NCBI GenBank assembly: GCA_022570795.1
Contig: JAKUDP010000002.1
Coordinates: forward strand, 62,001-126,000
Length of the DNA: 64,000 nt
Direction of reading: 5' to 3'
DNA from: Sphaerulina vaccinii
Lineage: Eukaryota; Ascomycota; Dothideomycetes; Mycosphaerellales; Mycosphaerellaceae
Part shown: piece by piece, positions 12,994 through 23,852 of the stretch
How the letters are laid out: every line of letters starts with the position of its first letter
How positions within the stretch are numbered: position 1 is the stretch's first letter
The notes under the pieces: model-generated
The model's database searches: none
Seen by the model: the letters and a program-made list of their open reading frames with translations, nothing else
What the model was told of the DNA's origin: nothing
Translations under genes and position numbers: made by a program

Positions 12994-13001
12994 CGCTCCA
13001 C
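12994..13001. repeat. Right 8-bp target-site duplication of hAT element
   Basis: CGCTCCAC follows the right inverted repeat and pairs with CGCTCCAA at 9149-9156. Confidence 0.8.
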
Positions 13002-13064
13002 AACCTTCGTCCTCACGACCTCAACCTTTCCACGAACGCGAATCCGTGGGCCTCCGAACCTACA

Positions 13065-13973
13065 ATGGTTCCCTCTCTTGGTGACCTCTTCTTCAACCTT
13101 AGTCCAGAACTTCGAGACATCATCTATGGCTTTGTCTTCGAGCGGCCACCTCAGTTCCCAGACGACGAATCAGATCCTGAGGATAATCCGCCGTACTGCG
13201 ATATCATCGAGATATACGGCACAGGCAAAGTCCAGCTGCCCTCTTCAAATCGCGAAGTACCTGGCTCGCGCGAAATCGTCAAGTGGATCGACGATGATGG
13301 CAAACCTGCAGATGCGGCTGCGTTACTCCGAGTCTGCGGATCCATATACGAAGAGGCACTTCCCGTGCTTTACAACAGCTCCCTCTTCATGGTCCGTATC
13401 ACGGGTGATATGGTCGACCCCAACGACGACCACCTAGACTGTCTTCAGCTAGGCACGGTTGACCACCTCCCACTATCTAAGCACATGCGACATGTGAAGC
13501 TTGAAGTCGCTCTCTACGAGATGCCAGATCTGCGTCGCCTCATGACAAACATCGAAGCCTTTATCGCCGCCACCAAGACGAATCCAAAATTGGACATCTC
13601 CGAGGTCAAGATCGCGTACTCAGTCGAAACAGGCCCGGATATCGTCGATCCTATCCTCCAGGCCCTCTCAGATCTTCCGCATCGCAAGTCCGGGAAGGTC
13701 AAAGTCTGGCTGAGACCACAAGCTACAGATGCCTCTTTAGTTTCGCGTAAAGACCTGCAATCTATGCTTTTAGCCATCAACGGCATCGACTGCTCAGCAG
13801 AGTTTGATGCTAAGCAAGCAAAGTTGATGGATCGTGGAATGTTCGCAGCGAAGCGCAAGAATATGAGACTTTCGAAGGTTCCACCAAGAATACGTCCTGC
13901 TTGGGATGTGTTTGAGCGTCCGTACTGGTATCGCGAGAGTATTGGGGATCTGAAGAACTTTTTGAGAGATTAG
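13065..13973 (+). CDS. F-box-like protein, 302 aa, single exon
   Basis: The protein opens with FFNLSPELRDIIYGFVF (about residues 9-25), the F-box-like/2EXR-type signature. An acidic loop follows, then the family's second block LLRVCGSIYEEALPVLYNSSLFMV (about residues 107-130). The rest is a mixed alpha/beta region without a named domain. This two-block layout is the common form of a large fungal family thought to act as ubiquitin-ligase adaptors; partner and substrate are unknown. The hAT element ends 71 bp upstream, so the original promoter has been displaced by about 3.8 kb unless it lies within those 71 bp. The frame is intact and ATG context (ACAATGG) is good. Confidence 0.8.
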   Translation: MVPSLGDLFFNLSPELRDIIYGFVFERPPQFPDDESDPEDNPPYCDIIEIYGTGKVQLPSSNREVPGSREIVKWIDDDGKPADAAALLRVCGSIYEEALPVLYNSSLFMVRITGDMVDPNDDHLDCLQLGTVDHLPLSKHMRHVKLEVALYEMPDLRRLMTNIEAFIAATKTNPKLDISEVKIAYSVETGPDIVDPILQALSDLPHRKSGKVKVWLRPQATDASLVSRKDLQSMLLAINGIDCSAEFDAKQAKLMDRGMFAAKRKNMRLSKVPPRIRPAWDVFERPYWYRESIGDLKNFLRD

Positions 13974-14348
13974 TAGAATCATTGACTTTCTTTCTGATGT
14001 GACCGTACTGTGTAAGGCGAATATGCTGTGCTTATCAGGATTACTTCCACTTTTTGGTCACCAGGTCTTGGAGGTCATGGAGTTTGTACTGTTGGGAGGC
14101 GGGTCGATGTCGTGAGCAGGGTGGAGATAAGACGTAACGATGAAGGAAAGGTGCAAACAAGAGATCTTGAATATCGTCCTTGCTGCGGGGCGAGCAGCCA
14201 CAGTATTGAATGCCTTTTTTCATTCAGCGTGGTATCATCCCATACATATAGACTAAACACCCCCACCAGCAGCCGACAGACTTTTGTCATGCATGCTTTT
14301 TGAACGCCATGCTTGATGTGAAGAAACAAGAGCGAGATGTCAGACCAT
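13974..14348. other. Convergent 3' gap, no gene seen
   Basis: This 375-bp space lies between the 3' ends of the F-box-like gene (plus) and RPL8 (minus). It should hold both 3' UTRs. No convincing frame or repeat. Confidence 0.5.
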
Positions 14349-15500
14349 TTAGATCTTGATCTCACGCTCGGCACGCTGTGCGGCCTTCTTGGTGGCAGCG
14401 ATCGACTTGGCTCCCATGATACCTCCACCCCAGTGGCGCTTGGCCTCCTCGTTCTTCTCGAGGTAACCCTCCTTGACGGCCTGGACGAGCTTGGAGAGCT
14501 CGTTCTTGTCCTCGGCGCGGACTTCGGTGAGTGCGAGAGCAGCGGCGGTCTGGAAAGATCATTAGTATGAGGTTTGGATGTGCTGGCAGAGTGGAAAGTG
14601 TATATACCTTCTTGTGGACGACCGTTCCGAGTCTGGCCTTGCCCTTCACAATGGCGTATGGGACACCCATCTTTCTGCAGAGAGCTGGGAGGAAGATGAC
14701 AAGCTCGATTGGGTCGACATCGTTAGGAATAAGGACAAGAGCGGTCTTCTTGGCCTCGATGAGTGCCACGACGTGGTTGAGACCGTACTTGACGGCGTAT
14801 GGCTTCTTGCTGACATCCTCCTTCTTGTTGCCATCAGCGACGGCGGTGGCCTCCTTGTGCAGACGCTCCTTCTTCTCGGCCTTGGTCTCTGGTCGGTACT
14901 TGTTGAGGAGCTTGAAAGCCTGGGCGGCGGTGTTGCGGTCGAGGGTGTTGGAGAATTGAGCGATAGCCGGTGGGACCTTGAGGCGCATGTTCAAGATCTT
15001 GCGCTGGCGCTGCAGACGAACGTACTCTGGCCACTTCACCATGCGGGAAAGGTTGCGGCGTGGCTGGATGTCCTGGCCGATACCATAGTTGCGTGGGCGG
15101 CGCTCGATGAGCGGGTTCTTCGAACAATCAGTACACTCGAAATTAGTCGGAGGGAAAGATGGAGATAGAACATACCTTGGCCTGCTTCTTGCTGACACCA
15201 GCTTTGGTTGCAGGGAATGGCGCCGGAGCAGCCTTCTTTCCACCAGCTTTTGGAGGCTATCATTGAGAAGAACAATCAGCGACTGCTGTCTTCTCTAAAG
15301 AAACTGCGCGGTTTCCCGACAACAGCTCAAGCCATAGTCACACGCACCACTCCTCGGAGATGGTGGTGGATGAAATGTGTCCGGATCATTTGCCAATGCA
15401 TGCTCGCTGAGGAGATGTACATGTGTGTGTGCGCATTCGATCAGCGAGCAGAGGCAAACGGCGCATGACCGTTCATGTGTGTCCCGATGTTGCTTACCAT
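14349..15500 (-). CDS. RPL8: 60S ribosomal protein eL8 (L7Ae family)
   Basis: Four coding exons give 264 residues: 15500-15498 (the ATG alone), 15256-15176, 15117-14608 and 14549-14349. Introns are 241, 58 and 58 bp with GTAAGC/TAG, GTATGT/AAG and GTATAT/CAG borders. After a basic N-terminus (PPKAGGKKAAPAPFP) come the NPLIERRPRNYGIGQ block, the KWPEYVRLQRQRKIL block and the L7Ae RNA-binding domain (KYGLNHVVALIE, VLIPNDVDPIELVIFLPALC, GVPYAIVKGKARLG). The end is TEVRAEDKNELSKLV and HWGGGIMG. Length and motifs match eukaryotic eL8, which binds 28S rRNA in the large subunit. The long first intron directly after the start codon is common for fungal ribosomal protein genes and may carry regulatory sequence. 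The gene diverges from the epsin gene. Confidence 0.96.
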
Positions 15501-16136
15501 GTTGACGTCCTGTAAAGTGAGGGAAGGAGGAGTTGTTGATGTTGGGCTATGACAAGCTTGCACAAAGAGAAGCTCTGTTTCGCGAAGTCGAAGAGAATTA
15601 TTGAGGTGTGAGCGCCAAGGGAAAAAAGTGCGGGACGTGCCTTCCCCGATCACATGCGGCTTCTTCAGCCGAGAAAAGAGGCGAGATTGAGGCAGGCAGG
15701 TTCTGGACGCGGAGTGTGAGGCTTGGTCTGATCGTCCCAGTCGACACATACGCGCAAGCAGAAGACATCACTCTGCTTATTATTATTACATACAAGGCAG
15801 CACTCATTCGCCACTCAGCTGCATCTTGTCCTTATTGTTTCTCATGTCCATGGTTCTGTAGCGACCGCAGCAGCAGTTCTTTCAGTCCTCGTGAAGCCGA
15901 CGAAAAGCCTCTTGCGCCGCACGTCATTGCGCAGTCGCGGCAACTTCAACGATCACCATCCACCTCTCCAGAGAGCTCCACGGACCTTCTTTCCCATTGA
16001 CATTTCTCATTTGCTACAACCCGCCATCGCATATACTCGACACTTACTGGCAGTTTGGAAACTACTCCCACCACAGGCAGCGTTCCCTTCCACACCACTC
16101 GCGCGACTTTCAGTTGCCGCCTAATCCGCCGCCGAT
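15501..16136. promoter_or_regulatory. Divergent promoter between RPL8 and epsin
   Basis: The 636 bp separate two start codons facing away from each other, so both promoters must lie here. C/T-rich tracts occur near the epsin start. No specific factor site is claimed. Confidence 0.6.
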
Positions 16137-18000
16137 ATGTCATCCGTCTTACGAAGCGTGAAGAATGTCACGAAAGGATACTCCTCTGTGCAGGTCAAGG
16201 TTCGCAATGGTATGGAAGACTTGATATGAAGCTCCACGGATAAGAGAGGCTAACGGCATGGGACAGCAACCAGCAATGATCCATGGGGGCCTACAGGCGC
16301 AGACATGGCCGATGTTGCCAGAATCACTTATAACAGGTATGCTTCCACCTATCCATGCCATTGATAGCATTGGACGAGAGTTCACGGTGTGGATGGCCGT
16401 TTCTGAGACATGCGCTGACCTTGGACACTGCCACACAGCTCGACCGACTTTTATGAGGTGATGGACATGCTGGATAAGCGACTGAACGACAAAGGAAAGA
16501 ACTGGAGACACGTTCTGAAGAGTTTGAAAGTGCTGGACTACTGTCTGCACGAAGGCTCGGAACTAGTGGTCACATGGGCCAGGAAGAACATCTACATCAT
16601 CAAGACTCTTCGCGAGTTCATTCATATCGACGAGGACGGCAGAGATGTGGGCGCGAGCAGTGAGTGTTGCGGAGGCAGCAGTTGAGCGAAGAGGATGCTG
16701 ATCTTGGACAGTCCGACACTCTGCGAAGGAACTGACTTCTCTGATCTTGGACGAAGATCGATTGCGCGCCGAGAGAACCAACCGAGGATCGTGGAAGTCG
16801 CGTGTTACTGGACTTGAGGAGTTTGGCCTTGGAGGTGACCCTACGCCCAAGCAGCGAGAGCAGGTGCGAAGACGACCACAAAACGACGACGACGATTTGG
16901 AGTACAAGTTGGCATTGGAGGCATCAAAGAACGAGGCCGAGCAAGATGCTGAGAGGAGGGCCCAGCGTAGTGGCTTCGACACGGATGATGACTTGGCCAA
17001 GGCTATCAAGCTGAGCAAGGAGGAAGAGGAGCTGCGCAAAAGACAACTGGAAGATCAGCAACAAGAAGATTTGCTATTTGACAACACTCCGGACCAGGCA
17101 CCACAGCCGACTGGCTTCAACCAGGGCTATCAACAGCAAGCAGCCGTTGACTGGTTTGGCAATCCTCTGCAATCACAGCAGACTGGTTATCTGAACAACG
17201 CGTACAGTCAGCCGACTGGCATCCAGCCACAGCAGACAGCATTCCAGAATGGATACGGCTACCAGCAACCACAACAGACTGGCTGGGAACAGATGCAACA
17301 GCCCGCTCAGCAATTCATTCAACCCCAAAACACCTACAATCCTTGGGGCAACAATATGAATGGACAGCAACAGCAGCAGCCTATACAAGAACAGCCCACT
17401 GCACAAGCAGGCTCTAACAACCCATGGGCGAGCAACAATACGACACAATCGACACCCATCACCGCTCAACCTACCGGATCGAACAACCCGTTTGCATCGC
17501 ACACCCAGCAACGACAAACCTCTTCGCCTTTCCGACAATCTACGCTCGATACATTACGAGAACAACAAACGACACAGCAATTCCAATCTCGACCGAATCC
17601 GATCCAGAACTTCACCGCACCTCAGCCAGCTCCATCCCCTGTCCAGCCACAGCAAACAGCCCGGCCACCACAGGACCCATACCAAGCCAAGCTCAACTCT
17701 CTCCTCGCAAGTGGCGAGGGTCAGGACACATTCGGAAACGTCGGCGACATGCGCATCCCAGCACAGCACACCGCACCTGGCACATATGTCAATTCCGCAG
17801 GCGCTGGCTCCATGGGCAGACTCGAAGCAGCCAAGACTGGCAATAATCCATTTTACAGCCAAGCACCCACGCAGTATCCCGCTCAAACTGGACCTGCTGC
17901 ACAATTCGGTGGGCCTGGAGCTGGCTTTGGCGGAAACAATCCCTTTGGAGCTAGGCCACAGCAGCAGAGTCAGCAAGGTGGTAGCTTGATCGACCTCTAG
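16137..18000 (+). CDS. ENT1: Epsin, endocytic clathrin adaptor (ENT1/2-like)
   Basis: Four exons (16137-16209, 16267-16336, 16439-16659, 16712-18000) splice to 550 residues, all junctions in frame. Residues about 5-140 form the ENTH domain (SVKNVTKGYSSVQVKVRNAT, WGPTGADMADVARITYN, FYEVMDMLDKRLND, NWRHVLKSLKVLDYCL), which binds PtdIns(4,5)P2 at the plasma membrane. Two ubiquitin-interacting motifs follow (about 180-199 and 211-230, with LALEAS and AIKLS cores). The rest is a long Gln/Pro/Asn-rich tail. It carries at least three NPF motifs (GSNNPFAS, GNNPFYS, GNNPFGA) for EH-domain partners and ends in the clathrin-box-like LIDL. Domain order and tail motifs match yeast Ent1/Ent2; which paralogue it equals cannot be said. 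The protein should link ubiquitinated cargo, clathrin and Eps15-type proteins. Confidence 0.93.
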
Positions 18001-18539
18001 CAGAAAGGTGAAGACAAGGAACTTTCTGCTGCGGCTCTTATCTTGATGGACTTTTCTGAGCGGGCATGGGCCGACTGGGCGCACCAGGAAGCAGCTGATG
18101 AGAAGAAAAAGCTTCAGGCTCGGCGGAGGGAGACTAGGCACGAGAGAGCGGTTGTCGCGAAGAAGAGCAGGCGTGGATGACTGGCATTTGCATAATGTTC
18201 TTGATACCCACAGTCGATTTCTGTTGTCGGCTGCGAGCTTTTCTGTTCGGTAGGTGGATATCATCCTTACTTCAATACCTATGGGGTGGTCTGGTTGTGG
18301 TAGTAGCGTAGAGGAGAGAATGACATGAGAGATCAAACCGAAGCCACATTGGCATTTTTGGATACGATTTCGACTTTGCTAACAATACGTCTGAGGGCTC
18401 GGTCCTTCGGTTAGTGGTCCACATCTGGACAAGCTTCGGAGTGCCTGCATCATGCATGTACAGCGCAGAAGCTCGATCCTTCAGCCGCACCTCATCCCAG
18501 ATAGCTTCACATCACGCTGCTCTCAGTGTATGCATTGTC
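18001..18539. other. Gene-free stretch
   Basis: This holds the epsin 3' UTR and the upstream region of the NLR-like gene. No separate gene is supported. Confidence 0.5.
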
Positions 18540-21500
18540 ATGGAGAAGAAGAAGGGAAAGTGGTCACGCTTGGCCTCCAGATTATCCAAGACGGGCACTC
18601 AGGACAACGCCCATCATCCATCAGGTACACGAACAGACAATCATGCAGACAACAGGTTCGCGCCGGCTCAAGCGATTGAAAAACACTCGAGAGATCGCCA
18701 AGTCGTAACTCCAGCGTCTCCAGGCATTGAGCTCCAGACACAAATGACGACGGAGACAGGAAGGCACAATCACAATGCCAGCCCTTTAACTTCCAGTCAG
18801 GCACAGGCGGACAGCTTCTGGGCACGCGGCTATCTGCGGAAGAAGGCTGATCAGCCTGATTTGCTCCTGGCATTCGAGGCACTCATAGCGGACGAAGCAT
18901 CTGGTGGACAAAAGCCGTTCCAGCGCCCGCGAGTGTGCTTGCCAGACTCCGCAACAGAGCCCTTGGACATGACATCCATATACAGCTGCAGCCAAGCACG
19001 TTAGGCAATGATGAGTACTTTGTCTGCAACTCGAATCAGATGGCTAGTCTGGTTGACAGCCGTCTTGAACAAACCAAGCAGACGAAGGAATGGAAGGTCC
19101 CATTCTCGGAGATCCATATCGATCTGCAATCCAAAGTCCGCAGTGTGGTACGCAGAGTCCTCTGGGCGAAGGAGGCAATCACGCCTATCATGAGTCTCGA
19201 ACCACATGCCAGTATTGCATGGGCTGGCATATGTCTCATCCTGCCTCTTCTTTGCAGCCCACTCGAGCAGCAGGATCTACTGATTGAAGGGGTCACAAGG
19301 ATTACCTCGATCATGTGCCGACTGACAGTTTGCGAGAAGCTGTACCGTTCAGAATATGGGGGCACTCTAGACACCCGCAGTCATGATGTGAAGCGCTTGG
19401 CTGAACGCTACGAGGACGAGTCTGCTGAACTTCTCGCCGAGATCATCGAGTTCCAGGCTCGAGCTGTATGTCGAACGTGTCGTGGGCCACTGTCAGAGTA
19501 TGCCCGCGAAATAGTCAAAGCCGATGACTGGAAAACCATGTTGCAACGAATTGGAGATGCCGACACCTCCTGCGAGAAGCTCCTGCGTACACTAAACGAA
19601 GAGAAGTACGAGAAAAGCCAGCGTGCGCTCGAAGATAGCTTAAGGGACCTGGACACGGTTGTGCGAGATCTGACCGACATATCAAAGCTAACGCTGAAAG
19701 AGGTGCAAGCAGTCTCAGCAAAGCTTAACGAGCAGGACATGCAGAATGTGCTGGATGCATTGGATGTTTCGATCTACGAGAAACACAAACGCGTCATTCC
19801 AAAGCATGTTGATGGCACTTGTAAATGGTTTACTGGACATCCACTATACGAGTCGTGGAAGGGCTTGACTACAGGTGTGCTGTGGCTGGCAGCTGACCCA
19901 GGCTGTGGCAAGACTGTCCTATCGGAATGTCTCATCGAAGGAGAGTTACGACCAACACCAGAAAGAGCAACTTGCTACTTCTTCTTCCGAGATGGTATGC
20001 TAGAGCAGCAGGGCATTGAGCGTGCGCTTTGCACTCTACTACATCAGCTCTTTACACAACGAAGAGACCTGATACATCATGCCCTCGGGCTGTACAAGTC
20101 TGCCGGGAAGTCCATGGCAAAGTCGGCCGATGGCATTTGGAATACCCTGGTCAACGCCAGTCGTGATCCTGCTGCGGGCGAGCTGATATTCATTCTCGAT
20201 GCCCTCGATGAGGATATTCATTCTCGATGCCCTCGATGAGGATATTCATTCTCGATGCCCTCGATGAGTGTGAGGAGAGTGATCGAAAGGATCTCGTCGA
20301 GCGAGTAGCGAGGGGTTGTTTCTCTCTGAGGACGGAAGTGTCGATCCAGGAACAGACATCAACGCATACCAACAGAGCCAATCAGAAGCAAGAGGGCGCA
20401 CCAAGTTCTTCCTTACGAGCCGTCCGTATCATGACATCAGCACCACCTTTCAAGAGCTTATCGACAAGCTACCGAATGTACATCTTTCTGCTGATCAGGA
20501 AACAGCGGCCATTCGCAAAGAGATTGACATAGTGGTCGACCACCGAGTGGCAGAACTTGCTGCGAAGCTCAAACTCCAGCAAACGACAGCGGACATGTTA
20601 GCAGACAAGCTCAAAGCCGCAGACAACAGGACCTATCTATGGCTGAGGCTGATCTTTCATGCCATCGAGAAGAAACATGGCGCTAGGAAGAGAGACTTAG
20701 AAGTGTTGATCGAGAGCATACCGGATACTGTACAAAAGGCAGACGCGGACATTTTGGGACAGTGCGATGATCCTTCAAAGGCTCGTCGGATCTTTCAGGT
20801 TCTCTGGCGTCACAAGTTGCACTGACTGTGCAAGAGCTCAACATAGCTGTGTCACTTTCAGAGGCGGAAGAAGACACTGATGATGGTTACAGTGATCACG
20901 GAAAGGACGATGTAGAGATTGCACCTCGAGACCTCTTCCTGGAGCAAATGAGATATGCCTGTGGCCTCTTCGTGTCTGTGATCGACGACAAGGTGTATTT
21001 CATTCACCAGACTGCCAGAGAGTTTCTGACTATGGATCATCAGAAGCAGCGAACCGAGACGTGCATAGAGCTGCCATTGAACTTGCCAGATTGTCACTAT
21101 CTAATGGCTCTGGTGTGTACAGGCTGCCTAGAAGTTGTTGATCAGCCGGCCTGCGACTCTGCAGTTGCTTACTTGCTGCCATATGCTTCTCGGTACTGGC
21201 ACATGCATGTTGCCATAGCTGTGTTGAAAGACGGTGGAGATGTCTTCGACGACATCTACAAACGAACTCTGCAGTCCTGCCGCAAAGCCGAACATCAGAA
21301 GCCAGTAGAGACATCAAAACAGCATGTCGAAGCGCGCGAAGCGGTCGAAAGTGCCATGGGTGACGAATCAATTGGCCAGAAAAACCATGACTTGCCAAAG
21401 GCACCAGGCTCCATTAGCCAACCGAGTGAAAGCATCGAACAGACTGATCGGATCGATAACGCCGCCGCCTTCTTTGAGCGAGACTATGCCGAAGTGCTTT

Positions 21501-21859
21501 GTCTCGCTCTCTTCGGACTCGCTGGGTCGTTGTGGCTCTCATGTGCCCAGCTTGCGCAGCACAAACGGTCAGCTATGAAGCAGGAAGCCACACCGATGCT
21601 TCAATGGGCTCTTGCGGACATATCAGATCAGGACGATACAGCTCTGCGTCTTCAGCTCTGGATCACGGAACACTTATCACAGAATCCGAAGAAGCGAGGC
21701 AAAAGCTTGCATAAGATATTCTGGGAGCACAGCCATTTCGCCAACCTCAGTCAAGAACATATTGCTTCATCAAAGACTTCCACGGCTTCAAATGATCTGT
21801 TCGCAATCGCAAAGCGAGAAACACAGTGGCTTGTGAACGTAATTGAAGAGCAATACTGA
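18540..21859 (+). pseudogene. NACHT-type NLR-like gene broken by a tandem repeat and two -1 shifts
   Basis: Exon 1 (18540-18932) and exon 2 (from 18992) are joined by a 59-bp intron (GTGTGC...GCAG) that reconciles their frames. The N-terminus matches the N-terminal domain of fungal NACHT NTPases (SFWARGYLRKK...LLLAFEALI; then LEQTKQTKEWKVPF, WAKEAITPIMSLEPHASIAW and LLCSPLEQ). A P-loop (DPGCGKTVLS, about residues 433-441) and Walker B (FILDALDE, about 530-538) follow. At Walker B a 28-bp unit is present three times (20185-20268), shifting the frame; translation stops at 20237-20239, giving about 546 residues. Coding continues in other frames: FLTSRPYHDIS after a -1 shift near 20311-20315, then a final frame after a -1 shift near 20801-20806 (LTVQELNIAVSL, VYFIHQTAREFLTM). 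No ankyrin or WD repeats follow. The three shifts total +54. Such genes mediate allorecognition or innate-type signalling; this copy looks dead or switched off. Confidence 0.85.
20185..20268 (+). repeat. Perfect tandem triplication of a 28-bp unit over Walker B
   Basis: Copies 20185-20212, 20213-20240 and 20241-20268 are identical. Each unit encodes the Walker B strand when read in the NACHT frame. Because 28 is 3n+1, copy number sets the downstream frame. The unit contains no GT, so the extra copies cannot be removed as a GT-AG intron lying within the repeat. Confidence 0.97.
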
Positions 21860-23099
21860 CCGCGAGCAGCGCAAGCCCAGCTGTATACCCGACTACAACG
21901 CATCGAGGAGCGTCCTAGCAGAAGCCTTCTCTGTACCTGCGCAGTCATCGAGATCCGTCTACAACTTCCAGCAGTATCTGCAGCGCGCTGGAAGTGGCGG
22001 CTACCTTTGGGAAATTGAGTGTCACACAGCTACGGAGAAAGTGTATCTCCGCGGTCTCAGAGATCAAAAGTAGTAGCACGATGTCGCGAAGAGTTGGTAA
22101 TGAGCATAACAAGCCGATCAGAAGCATTCTCCTCCTCGTGCTGAGTTGGACCGTGTTCAGCTTGTGGATGTCAAGCTCGTCCTCCTCGGTGTCCAAATTG
22201 CTATAACAGCCAGAGCATGTCTCTGACTCGTCGCTTCAAGCTGATCACTGTGCTGCCAGCGACAGTGGCAGCGTGATCAGGATGCACAGGCCCTGAGCGA
22301 TGGTATGCCGAAGCCATGCATCTCTGTTGCCAGGTGTCAGCTTTCAGTACTGTGTTGTCGCTGACGCGGACTGTGTGGACAGCAAGCATGCGTAGCAGAC
22401 AGAGCGGCGTCTGATATGGCCCTCAATCGCTCGGGTGCCGTCACTTTACCGCCGCGGTATCGGCACCTGAGGCATGGGAAAAAAAAGCGCGGACTTCAAC
22501 GGATACTACATGTAATTTACAACAGAGACCAATGACGGTGACGACCCACTGGATCTCAGGAGTCTCGGAGATGACAACAGCCCGACTTACTTCACTCTTG
22601 ACCCAGGCGAACTGCAAAACTCGTTCACGAGACGGCAGACAATGGAGGTTCTGATCTAGCACGGATAAGTTGGGCTGATGGACCTAACCAAGATTTGTTG
22701 AGCGAGCGACAGGACCGAAAGAGTCGAGTCAGCTACAAAAGCACACTAAGGAGTCGTCCTACGCAGCGGAATCAGGCTCGGTGGCCATCAAGCTTCATGC
22801 ATAATAGTCATCGTGTGCAAAGACTGTTGTATCGGCAGCGACACTGGCACTCCATCGCTCGCATCAAGCCTTCGCTGGACCACTGTCGTCCAATTTAACT
22901 CGCTGGCTTCAAGCAGATACTACGTAGCGTCGCTTAATGGAGGCTTACTACATGGCAGTCGGAGATAGAGCTCGCGTGTGCTTGGAAAAGGAAGAATGGT
23001 AGAGTGTTATCAGGTAACGAGAGTACTTAGGTCTTACCCAGGACAACAACCACACCCAGGAATACAGGAACCTCGCTCAGACCTCCCTCCGCCATACGA
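21860..23099. other. Gene-free stretch, 1.24 kb
   Basis: No supported gene on either strand. Sequence right after the NLR-like gene was checked for ankyrin or WD40 repeats and none was found. Confidence 0.5.
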
Positions 23100-23711
23100 T
23101 CACTCCTCTTCAAAGACCTGCTTGACGGTCGTCCGTGCACATCCCTTCACATACGCTCCCGTCTCATTCGATGCCGTGCCCACAGCCAAATAGTACGCCT
23201 TGTCCGGTCCCTCGAGCCACGAACAAGCCAGGAACTGCTCATTCGCCGCCTTCTTGTCCCATGAGACAACTCCATTCTGGTTGTCCCACTTATACACGTC
23301 GTTCTCCAACTCAGTCGGGACCGATTTCCCAATTTTCCACCATCTAGCAGTGATGTTTGCAGCTTGGGCAGGTCCTTCTCCTGGAGAGAGTGTTGGGGCG
23401 AAAGCCACGAGAGTGGTGCCGTCGTGTGTGTAGAAGCGGAGACTTTTTGTATTGAAGGAAGTTGTATTCGTAGCAGGATTGAAGAATGCAGTAGTTTTGA
23501 TGTCGTAGTAGCCCGCGAGCACAAAGGTGAGGGGATCAACCTGGTCCAGTTCCGGTTTTACCTTCCAGACTCGCTCTGGACCACCTGCAATTAGGTCTGG
23601 GGCTGTGAAGGTGAGGTATGAGATGGTCCGCTCTCGGCGGCGTTGAAGGTCTTTTCTTGGTGCTGCGAGGGCACTGGTGGCCATGGCCAGTGTGAGAAAT
23701 GTGGACAGCAT
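23100..23711 (-). CDS. Small secreted protein, 203 aa, effector-like
   Basis: I chose the ATG at 23711 because it opens a clear signal peptide (MLSTFLTLAMATSALAA, cleavage near residue 17-19). Upstream in-frame sequence is only the translation of a minisatellite. The mature part is about 185 residues with just two cysteines (ACSW, GCAR). It has several N-glycosylation sequons (NTTS, NITA, NETG) and aromatic-rich strands (LTFVLAGYYDIKTTAFF, RWWKIGK). No known domain is recognised. It is probably an extracellular protein; calling it an effector rests on size and secretion alone. A CArG-type box lies 142 bp upstream, on the far side of the minisatellite. Confidence 0.75.
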   Translation of the reverse strand: MLSTFLTLAMATSALAAPRKDLQRRRERTISYLTFTAPDLIAGGPERVWKVKPELDQVDPLTFVLAGYYDIKTTAFFNPATNTTSFNTKSLRFYTHDGTTLVAFAPTLSPGEGPAQAANITARWWKIGKSVPTELENDVYKWDNQNGVVSWDKKAANEQFLACSWLEGPDKAYYLAVGTASNETGAYVKGCARTTVKQVFEEE

Positions 23712-23732
23712 CTTGAGGGTTGATCTGGTTGT

Positions 23733-23827
23733 GATGATTGTCCGATGTTTGGATGATGTTGATGTCTGGATGATTGTCCGATGTTTGGATGATGCTGGAT
23801 GTTTGGATGATGTTGATGTTTGGATGA
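23733..23827. repeat. Minisatellite (GATGTTTGGATGAT-like) in 5' leader of secreted-protein gene
   Basis: Units built from GATGTTTGGATGAT and GATGATTGTCCGATG repeat from about 20 bp upstream of the ATG at 23711. A longer unit of roughly 36 bp is duplicated with small changes. It lies between the start codon and the CArG/TATA-like box. Confidence 0.8.
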
Positions 23828-23852
23828 GGACGAACTGGAAGGTAGAGATCAT

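Noticed and set aside
20185..20268. Repeat copies removed as an intron
   Set aside because: The 28-bp unit contains no GT, so no GT-AG intron can start within the repeat and remove exactly the extra copies.
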